From NCBI GenBank assembly GCA_029834535.1, contig JAQMWT010000529.1, forward strand, positions 186,001 through 250,000: a stretch of DNA of 64,000 nt. Direction: 5' to 3'. The DNA comes from Chrysophaeum taylorii (Eukaryota > Sar > Pelagophyceae > Pelagomonadales > Pelagomonadaceae). Shown piece by piece: positions 31,828 to 40,584 of the stretch. How positions within the stretch are numbered: the first letter of the stretch is position 1; each line of letters starts with the position of its first letter. Made by a program: the position numbers and the translations under genes. The notes under the pieces are model-generated. The model was given only the letters and a program-made list of their open reading frames with translations. It was not told the DNA's origin and ran no database searches.

Positions 31828-33170
31828 CTTTCTTTTTCGGGCCATTGCTCTTAACACTAATAAGCGGTGGTGGTCGACGAGTGTCATGATGAGAAAAAGC
31901 TTGGGGCGACTGACTTCCTCTGGTCTGCTAGATGTGGTGCGGTGCGGGAGGGGCAGCACGCAAGGAGGGGGGAGGGGGCTGGGAGGACGTCTTATTTTCC
32001 TCATTGTTTAGGTCTCCGTGAATGCGCGATGAAGGGGGGGACGACCTACGCTGGTCACAACGGTGGTGGTGGTGGGCCTACGTGGCCAGCAAAAATATAT
32101 AAGCGTCAAAGACGAGCAAAGAGGTCGACGACGGCGAAGGCGGAGGCTTTTTTCTTTGAATAAAAGGTATTTCAGCGAGGTCTCAAGAGTCAGTTTCAAT
32201 TTCATATTGTCTATGCGCTCTCCGAAGACGCGGTTGGTTACCTTGCCCCTCGCTCTCAGAATAATTTAGCGGCGTCGTCGTCGTCGTAAGAAGGCGCAGA
32301 TTGAAAGCGACGACGAGCGTGCTGAGGAGAAACGAGCGGGCGAAGAAAAGGCCTACTGTAGAAGCGACAGACTTACTTTTCATCTATGATGAAACGACAA
32401 CGAGGATACGGTGCCGCCGCACCCGACGACGACGACGACGACGGACCCTCGTCGCTACGATGAGCTGGGAAAGGTGGGTGGGCAGCAGAAGTACCCGCCG
32501 GAGGAGGAGGAGGCGACATGGGCGTTTTTGGAGAAATCCGTGCCGGACCAATCGGAGGAGGATACGCGGAGAAAGCCGTTCCGTCTCGAAGGCGACGCGA
32601 GAGAAATGGCGAAGTGCCACAGCATCATTTTCGCGGTACAGACACGGCCCGAGTGTGAACGAAGATAGGGGACTATGGTCGCGAACCGCAGTAGCTCCTG
32701 GCCCATGCACGCGGACGCCTCTCCACCAGCCTGCAAGTTGGCAAGCTGCCGCTGACAGTCGGGACCAGGAGCGCCGCGGGTGCAGAGCACAGGTGCGCCA
32801 CCTGATGAGGCGGAGCTTCAGCCAGTCGTGAGGCAATTCTTTGACCTCCGCGCGTGTGCACGCTCGAATAATAAAATATCGAGGAGGAATTTGACACTGG
32901 GGGGGGCGAGGCTTGGTGAATGCGCCTCTACCCGCAAGGCCGACTCCCGTATTGTTGTAAAATCAGCTGGTGGTGGGTACTACTGCACATGGATAATTTT
33001 CGTGTCGATGAGGTGGTGATGAGGGCCGCCGAAGCCTCCGAGGGCGTCGGCAGTTTCTTCAGAAAGTCAGAAAACTCATTAGTTCCAAAATGAATTTCTG
33101 AGAATTATTTTCCTACAATACTATTGGGACAGCCCATTTTTTTGCGAAAAAAAGATTAAAACAGAGCATA
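31828..33170. other. Intergenic, mostly without recognisable genes
   Basis: A stretch of 1.3 kb with scattered short ORFs. A run at 32,411-32,668 is listed separately because its translation is protein-like. GAC/GTC trinucleotide runs occur near 32,275 and 32,428. Confidence 0.5.
32411..32668 (+). CDS. Possible small gene, unknown
   Basis: An open stretch ending at TAG 32,666-32,668 has protein-like composition (GKVGGQQKYPPEEEEATWAF, VPDQSEEDTRRKPFRLEGDA). It lacks an ATG; the nearest, at about 32,387, is in another frame across a (GAC)n run. It could be an exon, a gene shifted at the repeat, or chance. Confidence 0.3.
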   Translation: MPPHPTTTTTTDPRRYDELGKVGGQQKYPPEEEEATWAFLEKSVPDQSEEDTRRKPFRLEGDAREMAKCHSIIFAVQTRPECERR

Positions 33171-33541
33171 ATGGCTGACGAAAGGTGGAGGGGCGCCCCG
33201 CGTCTCAGCGCCTTCGAAAAGATGAAGGCGGCGTCGAAGAAGAAGCTGCCTGCGATGCACCCCGCGGGACGGCACGACCGCCGACGGTTTGGGACGAGCG
33301 TGCGAACGACTGCCATGGCGGACAGAGTCAAGCTTCAAAATCAACTCGACAACGCGCGCCGTGCGAGGCGCCGCATTGGCCCAGTTCTCGACGAGTCCGG
33401 CGAGGATGAAGAATGGAGAACAAGACTTCGGCGAGGACAGCCGAGATTCGGTCTGCAGCTGCCATGCTCCGCGCGTGCCTGGACACGCTTGTGTCCGCGG
33501 CGGCCGCGACGAGACGAAGTCCGAGCACGTCGGCATTCTAA
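33171..33541 (+). CDS. Possible small basic protein, unknown
   Basis: The ATG has good context (ATAATGGCT). About 80 codons give a Lys/Arg-rich protein (RLSAFEKMKAASKKKLPAMH, VKLQNQLDNARRARRRIGPV). After about 33,410 a second frame looks coding (ARTAEIRSAAAMLRACLDTL) and stops at 33,539-33,541. A 41-bp GT-AG segment could join them, but its donor (GTTCTC) is poor; a frameshift is possible. No family recognised. Confidence 0.35.
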
Positions 33542-34337
33542 AACCGCGGACGCACGGCGCTTCACGCACGTTTGGGCGATCGTCTGGCTTGATCACGTCG
33601 GCTGGTGGTTCAACTACTGCCGGTTCATGGAGAAAATAAGCCGCGAGCTTCTTCTCGTGCACGAACAGCGCGGCCGCCCTGCTGACAGCGGTCAAACACC
33701 GGCGATTGAACTTATTAGTAGTCATCCGTCTTCGGTCGCCAGATATATATTAATTAACTTAAGTACAATGTGGCGTCGATAGTCGTCTACGCCTGGAGCA
33801 GCAGGCGTAGACATACTGGCAACTTCCGACGGACTATAGCCTTGGTGTTTTCTGGAAGACACCCACACACACCCCCCTCTTAGCAGTCGACATTTAAAGA
33901 CACCATTATTGCCCTTCAGGAACCCCCAAACGTCGAGAGGCCGGGAAGTAGTACCCTAAACCACCGGCAAAAAAGCCCGTCCATTCGTCCGTCGCGGTCG
34001 GCTCGGCGTCGCCATATTCACCGGCCGTGGCACCCGAGCTCAAGACGCTTATCGAGCTCTCCGCCAGGTGATCAAGGTAAAAAAATCCGAGCTTGCTCGC
34101 CCATTCGATTCAGTCGTGCATCATGAAACTCGTTCTGTTCACACCTAAAATTCTTGTTCTGCGTCTTTTCAAGATGATGACGTGGCGTGTTTCCACCACC
34201 CCCCCTCGAGGTTTGTTGAAGTATATAGGACGTAACCGTTCTGGTAACGAGGGCCTCTAGTACTAAATCTCCAAAAGTTCATGTAACGCCAGCGCCGGAC
34301 TTGTTGAGGAGGAAGAACGAGTGGCTCTCAGTGCGAG
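33542..34337. other. Intergenic, with partial copy of the shared repeat
   Basis: Contains copy C of the dispersed repeat and, downstream, the presumed promoter of the adenylation-domain gene. Nothing else recognisable. Confidence 0.6.
33862..33902 (+). repeat. Dispersed repeat, partial copy C
   Basis: Matches the last about 43 bp of copies A and B (CCCACACACA, shorter C run, then TTAGCAGTCGACATTTAAAG and ACA). It reads towards the gene starting at 34,338. Confidence 0.85.
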
Positions 34338-37300
34338 ATGATCATCCCGTTTAAGGAGGCAGTGGCGTCCTTTCCCGAGGCACTCGTGGCGTCGGATGAG
34401 GAGGTGTTCGCGCGCGTATGGCCCGGGAAGAGGAGCGTGACATATCGCGAGTTCCGGAACTTAGTCGCCGGCGGTGCGGAAGCGTTGCGGGAGCGCGGCG
34501 TTCGCGAGGGCGACCGCATCGCGCTCCTCGCCAAGGGGACCTTCGAATTTTACGTGTGCGTCGTGAGCACGCAATGCATCGGAACGCCCGTGTGCCTGAA
34601 CTGGCGGCAGAGCCGCGAAAATCTCCGAGGGATGGTCGAGGACGCCGGGTGTGGCGTCGTTGTCGCGGGCGATCCTTACCGCGACCTCGCGCGCCAACTC
34701 GGTGTCGAGAATGTTGTGGACCTCGAAGACGTATCGACAAGTCCGACAAAAAAACTCAATTATTGGAAGGGAAATACGGAAGCCGCGGTGTTCTTTACGT
34801 CCGGGTCGACGAGCCGGCCCAAGCCCGTGCTGCACACGAACCGCACGCTCCTGTGGACAGTAGAAAACTTTGTGTTTCCCCCAAACACGACGTCGACGCT
34901 GTGTTTTATGCCGAATTTCCACGTTCTCATGTGTTTCCAGAACTTTTTGTTGCCTCTGGCGCGCGGCGGCGTCGGCGTTTCGATCCACAAGAACGACGCG
35001 ACGACGCCCGTAACCGCGCGGCTGTTGCTCGAGGCTGCCGCGGATCTCCGGCCCTCGACGATCGACACGGTACCGTTTATCATGGCCGAGTGGTCGACGC
35101 TCGCAGCCGCAGACCTCGCCCCCCTGGCGGCCTGCGCGGCGGTGAGGTCGGGCGGCGCGCCGCTCTTTGTGGCGGTCGCCGACCGCCTCGTCGCGGCGGC
35201 CGGGATCCGCGTGCAGACGCACTACGGCCAGACCGAAGCTCCGGGCATGCAGTTGCTTACGGTTCCCGGCGCGGCGCCCGACGAGCTCGCGATCATGCGT
35301 CCGCCCTGGAAAGGAGGATACACCGGCGTAGAAATCAAGTTGTCGGACCGCGGAGAGCTCTTGCTAAAATGCCCGGGCGCGAGCCCGGGTTACCTCGAAA
35401 AAGGCCGGCTTTTGGCGGAAAAGAAGGAGTGGCATCGGACCGGAGACGTGTTTGAGCGCGTGACCACGAAAGGGGGCGTCGAAGGGCTGCGACACGTGAT
35501 GCGCGTCGACGACGTCATCTTGTTGTGCACGGGCGAGATGTTCAACCCGGTTCCCTTCGAGGCGGCCATCCCGTGCCGGTGCGTCGTCCTCGGCCAGAAC
35601 CGGCCCTCGCCCTTTTTGGTCGTCGAGACGACGACGACGACGACGACGACTGAAGAAGATAGTTTCTTGTGGTCGCTCGTGGAAAAAGCGAACTCGCGCG
35701 AAGTCGAGTACGCGCGGATTAGAAAAGGACACGTTCTCAAAGTCGAGAGACTCCCGAGGTCGGCCAAGGGCAACGTCGTGCGACCTCAAGCCGAAGCTCT
35801 GTTCAAGACGCAGCTCGACGCGCTCGCGGAAAAGGCGGAGATCGAACGGAGGTACGAGCTCGAGCGCGCGGCAATCGACGCGGGCGTGTCGGTCGAAGCG
35901 TACGCGGCAGACGTAGGCATAGACTCGCTCGGCGTCGCCACCCTGATGCGCCGCGGGCAGCGCGAAGCCGACCGCATCGGGGATAACGTCAAAGCCTGGA
36001 CCGTGACGGCGATCGTTATGTCCCACTGGTACATCACGATGATGCTGCCGCACAACCGCGACGAGCCGTATCCGGAGGGCCACGCCGGCGGAGAGTTGCT
36101 GGCGTTTTCTCTCGCCAAGGTCGGCGCGCCTTATCGTGCCGTCTCGTACGGCGTCCAGTTCGCCGTGGGGGTCCTGAGTCTGTGCACGGGCTTTCAATAC
36201 CCCGACGGACTGATCCCCGTGATGCTCCCGTTGATCGCGAGCGTCGCGTACTCGGACTCGATTCGAGACGCGGGGGTCGCGATCCTTGGCCGCCGCGAAA
36301 TCACGATGGTCCTGCTTATCCTGTTTTTCAAGTGCGTGGTCATGCCATACACGCTCTACGTGTACGAGAAACGGTCCTGGAAACCGGACTCTTTCTACCT
36401 CCAAGCGCCGCTCGCGGTCGGGTGGTACGTGTATCTGTTGCTCTACTTCCGACTCGTCCTGAGAGCCGCGCGAGCGTGTGGCGCCGGCTTCCGCGTCCTT
36501 CTCGCCGGATGCGGCGCCTGGCTCTTCCTGACGAACGAAGGCTACATCTGCGCCTTTTGCACCATCACCTGGTTTCGCGGCAGCGAGAGCCTGAACGCGC
36601 TCTTGGCGTTCGTCTTCGATTACGGAACGTACGTGGCCGTCAGGCACTCGCTCACGACGCAAACGCCCGACCACCTCGTCGGCGGCTGGCTCGCAATCGC
36701 CTCCAGCGGACCCCGCTACACCCACGGCTTTGAGTGGATGCAACCCAAGATTATCACGCTCTTTTTGCCTTACGTTGTGTTTTACTATTACGGCCACAAA
36801 ATTGTCGACGCCTCCAAGCGCTGGTTTCCGCGCGCCGGGGTGAACGTCGTGCTCTGCTACGCGATCAACGCGCTATGGTCGGTCATCCTATTATCCTGGG
36901 CCTCCTCGCGCCGCGAGTTTGGCTTGCCTCGGACGCCAAATCGTCTCCGCGATCACGACGCCGCGGCGCCGGGAAACTGGATCGACCACGTTTCCAAGAC
37001 TATCTGGCACCACGAAAACCATCACGCGGCCGTCGTCATGGCCGAATGGAAGCCGGCGTGGGCGCGACCTTTCTATCTCTTGATTTTTTGGTTCTTCGCT
37101 TTCGCGACGGCCTTTCTCTGCTTTGCCGCGTGCGTCGCGATGCCCTTCCACATGAACCGCTGCGGCAACGCGGCCCTGGGTAAGTACTTTTCCACATTCC
37201 TCTTTCCGCAGTACATTACGATCTTTGGGTACGCCACGGCCGCCCTCGGCCGCCACCACGCGGGCTTGGTCGTCCAGGTCGCGCAGATCTGCCTCTTATG

Positions 37301-37724
37301 CCTCGGGCCTCTCGCGTTTGTCTACATTTGGGGACCGGTCGCGACGGCCATCATCGTCGCCTTTCCGAGGTTTGTGATCTGGCTCGCGCAGAGCCCGTCA
37401 TCTGACGACGTTAGGAACTGGGTCTCCAACCCCGGATTCCGCGCCTTCTGGGCCCAGTACCTTTTCGAGGTGCGCCGCGACCTCGCCGCTCTCCGCGCTT
37501 GGCTCCTGCAGTGGTATGTCGACCCCCTCGGAAACTGCGCCTCTCTCCTCTCCCCGTTCTCCGACCTCCTCTCTCTGATCCGCGGCGGCTCGACGCCATA
37601 CCCCACCCAACGAGACAACGACGTCGACGACGATGATGGCTTCTTCTTCTTGTCCTTTTTCGACAAAAAGTATCCCAAACCCCCTTCCTCCGACTACGGC
37701 ACCCTTCCCTTAGGGTCCGTCTGA
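34338..37724 (+). CDS. Adenylation domain-carrier motif-multispan membrane protein, NRPS-like (1128 aa)
   Basis: Residues 1 to about 500 form an ANL-family adenylation domain: the ATP loop FFTSGSTSRPKPV (152-164), HYGQTE (about 295-300), WHRTGDVF (about 365-372) and a C-terminal PRSAKGN lysine. About residue 525-535 reads ADVGIDSLGVATL, the core of an acyl/peptidyl carrier helix with the Ser that takes phosphopantetheine. From about 555 to 1040 there are roughly ten or more membrane spans with His-containing loops (SHWYITMMLPHN, IWHHENHHAAVV), then a low-complexity tail. An A-carrier-membrane order suggests activation of a carboxylic or amino acid, thioester tethering, and transfer by a membrane acyltransferase-like part. 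The membrane family is not identified and the substrate is unknown. Single uninterrupted ORF. Confidence 0.8.
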   Translation: MIIPFKEAVASFPEALVASDEEVFARVWPGKRSVTYREFRNLVAGGAEALRERGVREGDRIALLAKGTFEFYVCVVSTQCIGTPVCLNWRQSRENLRGMVEDAGCGVVVAGDPYRDLARQLGVENVVDLEDVSTSPTKKLNYWKGNTEAAVFFTSGSTSRPKPVLHTNRTLLWTVENFVFPPNTTSTLCFMPNFHVLMCFQNFLLPLARGGVGVSIHKNDATTPVTARLLLEAAADLRPSTIDTVPFIMAEWSTLAAADLAPLAACAAVRSGGAPLFVAVADRLVAAAGIRVQTHYGQTEAPGMQLLTVPGAAPDELAIMRPPWKGGYTGVEIKLSDRGELLLKCPGASPGYLEKGRLLAEKKEWHRTGDVFERVTTKGGVEGLRHVMRVDDVILLCTGEMFNPVPFEAAIPCRCVVLGQNRPSPFLVVETTTTTTTTEEDSFLWSLVEKANSREVEYARIRKGHVLKVERLPRSAKGNVVRPQAEALFKTQLDALAEKAEIERRYELERAAIDAGVSVEAYAADVGIDSLGVATLMRRGQREADRIGDNVKAWTVTAIVMSHWYITMMLPHNRDEPYPEGHAGGELLAFSLAKVGAPYRAVSYGVQFAVGVLSLCTGFQYPDGLIPVMLPLIASVAYSDSIRDAGVAILGRREITMVLLILFFKCVVMPYTLYVYEKRSWKPDSFYLQAPLAVGWYVYLLLYFRLVLRAARACGAGFRVLLAGCGAWLFLTNEGYICAFCTITWFRGSESLNALLAFVFDYGTYVAVRHSLTTQTPDHLVGGWLAIASSGPRYTHGFEWMQPKIITLFLPYVVFYYYGHKIVDASKRWFPRAGVNVVLCYAINALWSVILLSWASSRREFGLPRTPNRLRDHDAAAPGNWIDHVSKTIWHHENHHAAVVMAEWKPAWARPFYLLIFWFFAFATAFLCFAACVAMPFHMNRCGNAALGKYFSTFLFPQYITIFGYATAALGRHHAGLVVQVAQICLLCLGPLAFVYIWGPVATAIIVAFPRFVIWLAQSPSSDDVRNWVSNPGFRAFWAQYLFEVRRDLAALRAWLLQWYVDPLGNCASLLSPFSDLLSLIRGGSTPYPTQRDNDVDDDDGFFFLSFFDKKYPKPPSSDYGTLPLGSV

Positions 37725-37776
37725 TCATCATCTCATAATAATTAGCGTCGTCGTCGTGCTAGCTACCTAGCTATAG

Positions 37777-38472
37777 CTAGCTATCGAGGACGCCGAAGAA
37801 GGCGGCGCCCCCGACGGCCGAGTGGAGGACGCGGGGCACGATGCCGAGGGCGAAGGCCCGTACCCCCTCGTTGGCCAAAATCGCGCGCACGCAGGCGATC
37901 TCGGTGATGGAGGATGCCATGGTCCGCGTCTTGACGACGTCGATCGGATGAGTCGCGACGGCCGCGACGGCCGCGGCCGCGGCGCCCCGAGCCCACGGCG
38001 ACCCGTCGGTCGCATCGAAGAGCCCGAGCTGAATCGCGTTGAAGCTAAACTCCCGCGCTGCGTGGGCCACGCCACCCGAGTACCGCACGTTACCCCGGAC
38101 CCCCGCCTGTTCGAACTGCTTGAGTCGCTCCAACGGAACTTTTATCAGCAGCGACGGCACGCTCGCCACGGCCGAGGCGATCGGTCGCGGGACGCCGGCA
38201 GCCCTCAGGGCGTCGAAGCTGGTCACCATAATAGCCCCGGCCGGCAGCTGGGCTAGCGTCATTCCAACTCCCGCGAAGGGCGTCGATTTCTTTGCGATCC
38301 CGAGCTGGGCGCGCGTCTTCGCGGTATCCAACGGATGCGACGCAATCCGCACCGCGCTCCGGACGATCGCGGCCCGCGCCCCGGCAACGGCGCGCTCCGC
38401 GTCCACCAATGGCACAACGTCCAGGCTCGATGCGCACTGTAATAATAATATCAAGAACAACAACAACAACAT
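37777..38472 (-). CDS. SLC25 (mitochondrial carrier family)-like protein with N-terminal signal-like segment (231 aa)
   Basis: Three carrier repeats are visible. The signature PxD/E..K.R appears as SHPLDTAKTRAQ (about 46-57), a degenerate VPLERLKQFEQ (about 112-122) and THPIDVVKTRTM (about 177-188). Carriers exchange metabolites across the inner membranes of mitochondria, plastids or peroxisomes. The chain is shorter than usual (about 300) and starts with a hydrophobic signal-peptide-like segment (LLLLFLILLLQCASS), uncommon in this family; in an alga with a complex plastid this might be the first part of a plastid-targeting leader (inference). It is divergent from the next gene with only 45 bp between ATGs. 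Confidence 0.8.
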   Translation of the reverse strand: MLLLLFLILLLQCASSLDVVPLVDAERAVAGARAAIVRSAVRIASHPLDTAKTRAQLGIAKKSTPFAGVGMTLAQLPAGAIMVTSFDALRAAGVPRPIASAVASVPSLLIKVPLERLKQFEQAGVRGNVRYSGGVAHAAREFSFNAIQLGLFDATDGSPWARGAAAAAVAAVATHPIDVVKTRTMASSITEIACVRAILANEGVRAFALGIVPRVLHSAVGGAAFFGVLDS

Positions 38473-38517
38473 TGTTCGACGTCAGACGTCTTCTGACATT
38501 TAACCCCTATTTATACT
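38473..38517. promoter_or_regulatory. 45-bp bidirectional intergenic region
   Basis: All the sequence between the two divergent ATGs. It contains AACAATGTTGTTG-type repeats towards the carrier gene and TTTAACCCCTATTTATA towards the other. The transcripts must start inside it or within the opposite gene. Confidence 0.6.
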
Positions 38518-39030
38518 ATGTCCGGCGGCGGTTTTTTTCTTTCACGATTCGTCGTCGTCGTCTTCTGTATTGCCGCCGCCGCCGCCGCCGCGGCGGAAGA
38601 AACGAATCCCCCGACGATCCTTCCGCCAGGGTTAAACACCTCCTGCGACTCCGTAGTCTACGACGACGCTCTCCTCGGGTGCTACCGAGATTTCGGCGGC
38701 ACCTGCGTTTCCTCTAAAGCCGCGTGCGACGACGGTCACTACGATGCCTCGGGCTGCGGCGACACCTGCGCATGCTGCCGCCACGCACTCTCGCCGACGG
38801 CTCGTGGTAAGAAGAAAAGTCGCCCTCCCTGGCCAATCATCGTCGCCATCCTCGCGTCTACCAACTGCTGTTGCCTTCTTCTTCTCGCGTGCCTGCGATG
38901 CAAGACGACCCTTGCCAAGCCGCCCGAAGTCGATCCCCTCTCCACCCCCGACCCCATTCTCCTCGCCACCTGCGAGATGACGGGGACCAATGTCGAGATT
39001 GACCACTTGTACGCGGGCAAGGTTGTCTAG
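38518..39030 (+). CDS. Small Cys-rich type I membrane protein, unknown (170 aa)
   Basis: N-terminal signal peptide (FVVVVFCIAAAAAAAA), an ectodomain of about 70 residues with ten or so cysteines (NTSCDSV, GCYRDFGGTCV, GCGDTCACC), one membrane span (PPWPIIVAILASTNCCCLLL) followed by Cys residues, and a tail of about 45 residues. It looks like a small surface or endomembrane receptor-like protein. No family recognised. Head-to-head with the carrier gene. Confidence 0.65.
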   Translation: MSGGGFFLSRFVVVVFCIAAAAAAAAEETNPPTILPPGLNTSCDSVVYDDALLGCYRDFGGTCVSSKAACDDGHYDASGCGDTCACCRHALSPTARGKKKSRPPWPIIVAILASTNCCCLLLLACLRCKTTLAKPPEVDPLSTPDPILLATCEMTGTNVEIDHLYAGKVV

Positions 39031-39805
39031 AGTATAGATATTCTTAAACGAGAAGACCTGTCGTCCGAGGTGTGGCCTCCTCGGCGTCGTGAGCAGCAAA
39101 AAAATAACGCAGGAGGAAGCCATGGAAGAGGTGTAGGAAAGACGAAACGAAACACCAAATTAACTTCACTATTCGCGGAGCAGTCCAACTCGCGCCGCGT
39201 ACCCATCGTTTGCGACAATCAAAGCGTCGAAGAGGACGAGAGAAAAAACGGAGGCGCCAGCAATTTGCGATGTCTGACATCATCGTCAACAGCTACGAGT
39301 GATGATGAAGATGGAAACGAGGCGCCACCGTGGAAGAGGCGCGGCCCGGCGATGCGGGTACGGCAAGAACGACGGCGACGTCCCGGCGCGTGCTTTGAGT
39401 TCAACCGCAGGGAACCTTGATAAGGAACATCGCGCGGACGGACGAGACAAAAGACGGTCTGGCTGGCGTCTTGCATAACGTTTCCCTTTCTCAGCCATTA
39501 ACGGGCAAGTGCCTCGAGAATAGAGGCTGCGCTGATCTACGTCGTCGTCGTCGTGAAAGGTGCACGAGAGTGCGTAATAATTCCAAGCCGAGAATACCAC
39601 GAGGGCAGAGTTCAGCATACAGCTTCTTCTGCTCGGCGAGCCCGGCTGATGAACGCGCGGCTTCAAGAAAAATAGTGTGCCGTTCAAGAGATTGGAGTCG
39701 CACCTTCAGGCGTTCCCGCGAGAGAGAAAGAGAGAAACAAACGCGCGTCCGCGGTCAGGATGATGCGAGGTAAAAGACGGCGCTTTTCCTCGAGGAGTAT
39801 CGTAC
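39031..39805. other. No confident gene
   Basis: ORFs on both strands are short. A minus-strand run near 39,540-39,720 has helix-like composition (QSLERHTIFLEAARSSAGLA) but no start or family. It may be an exon of an unrecognised gene. Confidence 0.45.
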
Positions 39806-40473
39806 CTAAGAACGACGGACGAGCGCGGCGTAGCGCGCCACATCTCGGACGCGGGGGTCGGGGTCCTCGCGCGCGAGATCAACGAAGTATTTGCCATAAA
39901 GCGAGGCGTGGATCGCGGCGATTCTAACTACGGGCGACGCGACGCGTCTCTCCCGGCCGCTTCCGGAACTTCATCTCTCGCGGTTTCGAGGTACGCGAGA
40001 GCCGCAATCCGAGCTTCCTCCGACGACCCCTCGACCGCGACTCGCCTCACCTCTGGGAGCGGCGGCGGCTCGTAGCGCTTCTTCGCGAGGACTCGGAGCG
40101 CGGCTCGTTGGACGACCGGATCGTTTTCGACGACGCGAATCGACAGGGCTTTCGCCACCTCCGCGAACGAGATCAGGCCGCGTTCGAGCGCCGTGTCGAA
40201 AATAGCGACGGCTGCGACCCGAAGATCGGCCGATGCCTCGGCGAGGCCTCGGTGCGCGAGCTCGACCACGCCGCCCTCTCGCGCAGCCTCGAGTGCGGCG
40301 AGCCGCGCGGCCTCGTCGCCCGCCGCAAACAGCAGACCCCGCGAAGACCTGGCGTACACGTCGACGCAGTCGGCTTGCCCCGACCGGACCGCTGCCGCAC
40401 GCGCCTCGCCGCTCTCTGGTGGGAGATCCTTGGGGACGTGTCGTACTCGAATCATCGGGTGGCCGCTCTCCAT
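39806..40473 (-). CDS. HEAT-repeat-like protein, frame interrupted once
   Basis: From ATG 40,473 the protein has short paired helices typical of HEAT repeats (DLRVAAVAIFDTALERG, DPVVQRAALRVLAKKR, SSEEARIAALAYLETARDE). The frame stops at about 39,928, yet the next frame continues convincingly (SPVVRIAAIHASLYGKYFVD, DPDPRVRDVARYAALVRR) to a TAG at 39,806. Either one G is missing in a GGG run near 39,955, or a 71-bp intron (GTACCT donor, GTTAG acceptor) joins them. HEAT proteins are scaffolds; no specific role can be given. Confidence 0.55.
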
Positions 40474-40584
40474 GTCCGTTGACCGTTCGGTGGTGGAACG
40501 GTTGTCGGACCGTTGAAACGACGAGTTTGTTGTGTCAAATTTCGATGATGGATCCGTTGAGGAGGCGGTATGTGAAGAAACGGC

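Noticed and set aside
35364-36797. 477-codon minus-strand ORF
   Set aside because: Antisense to the adenylation/membrane gene; charged, no domain.
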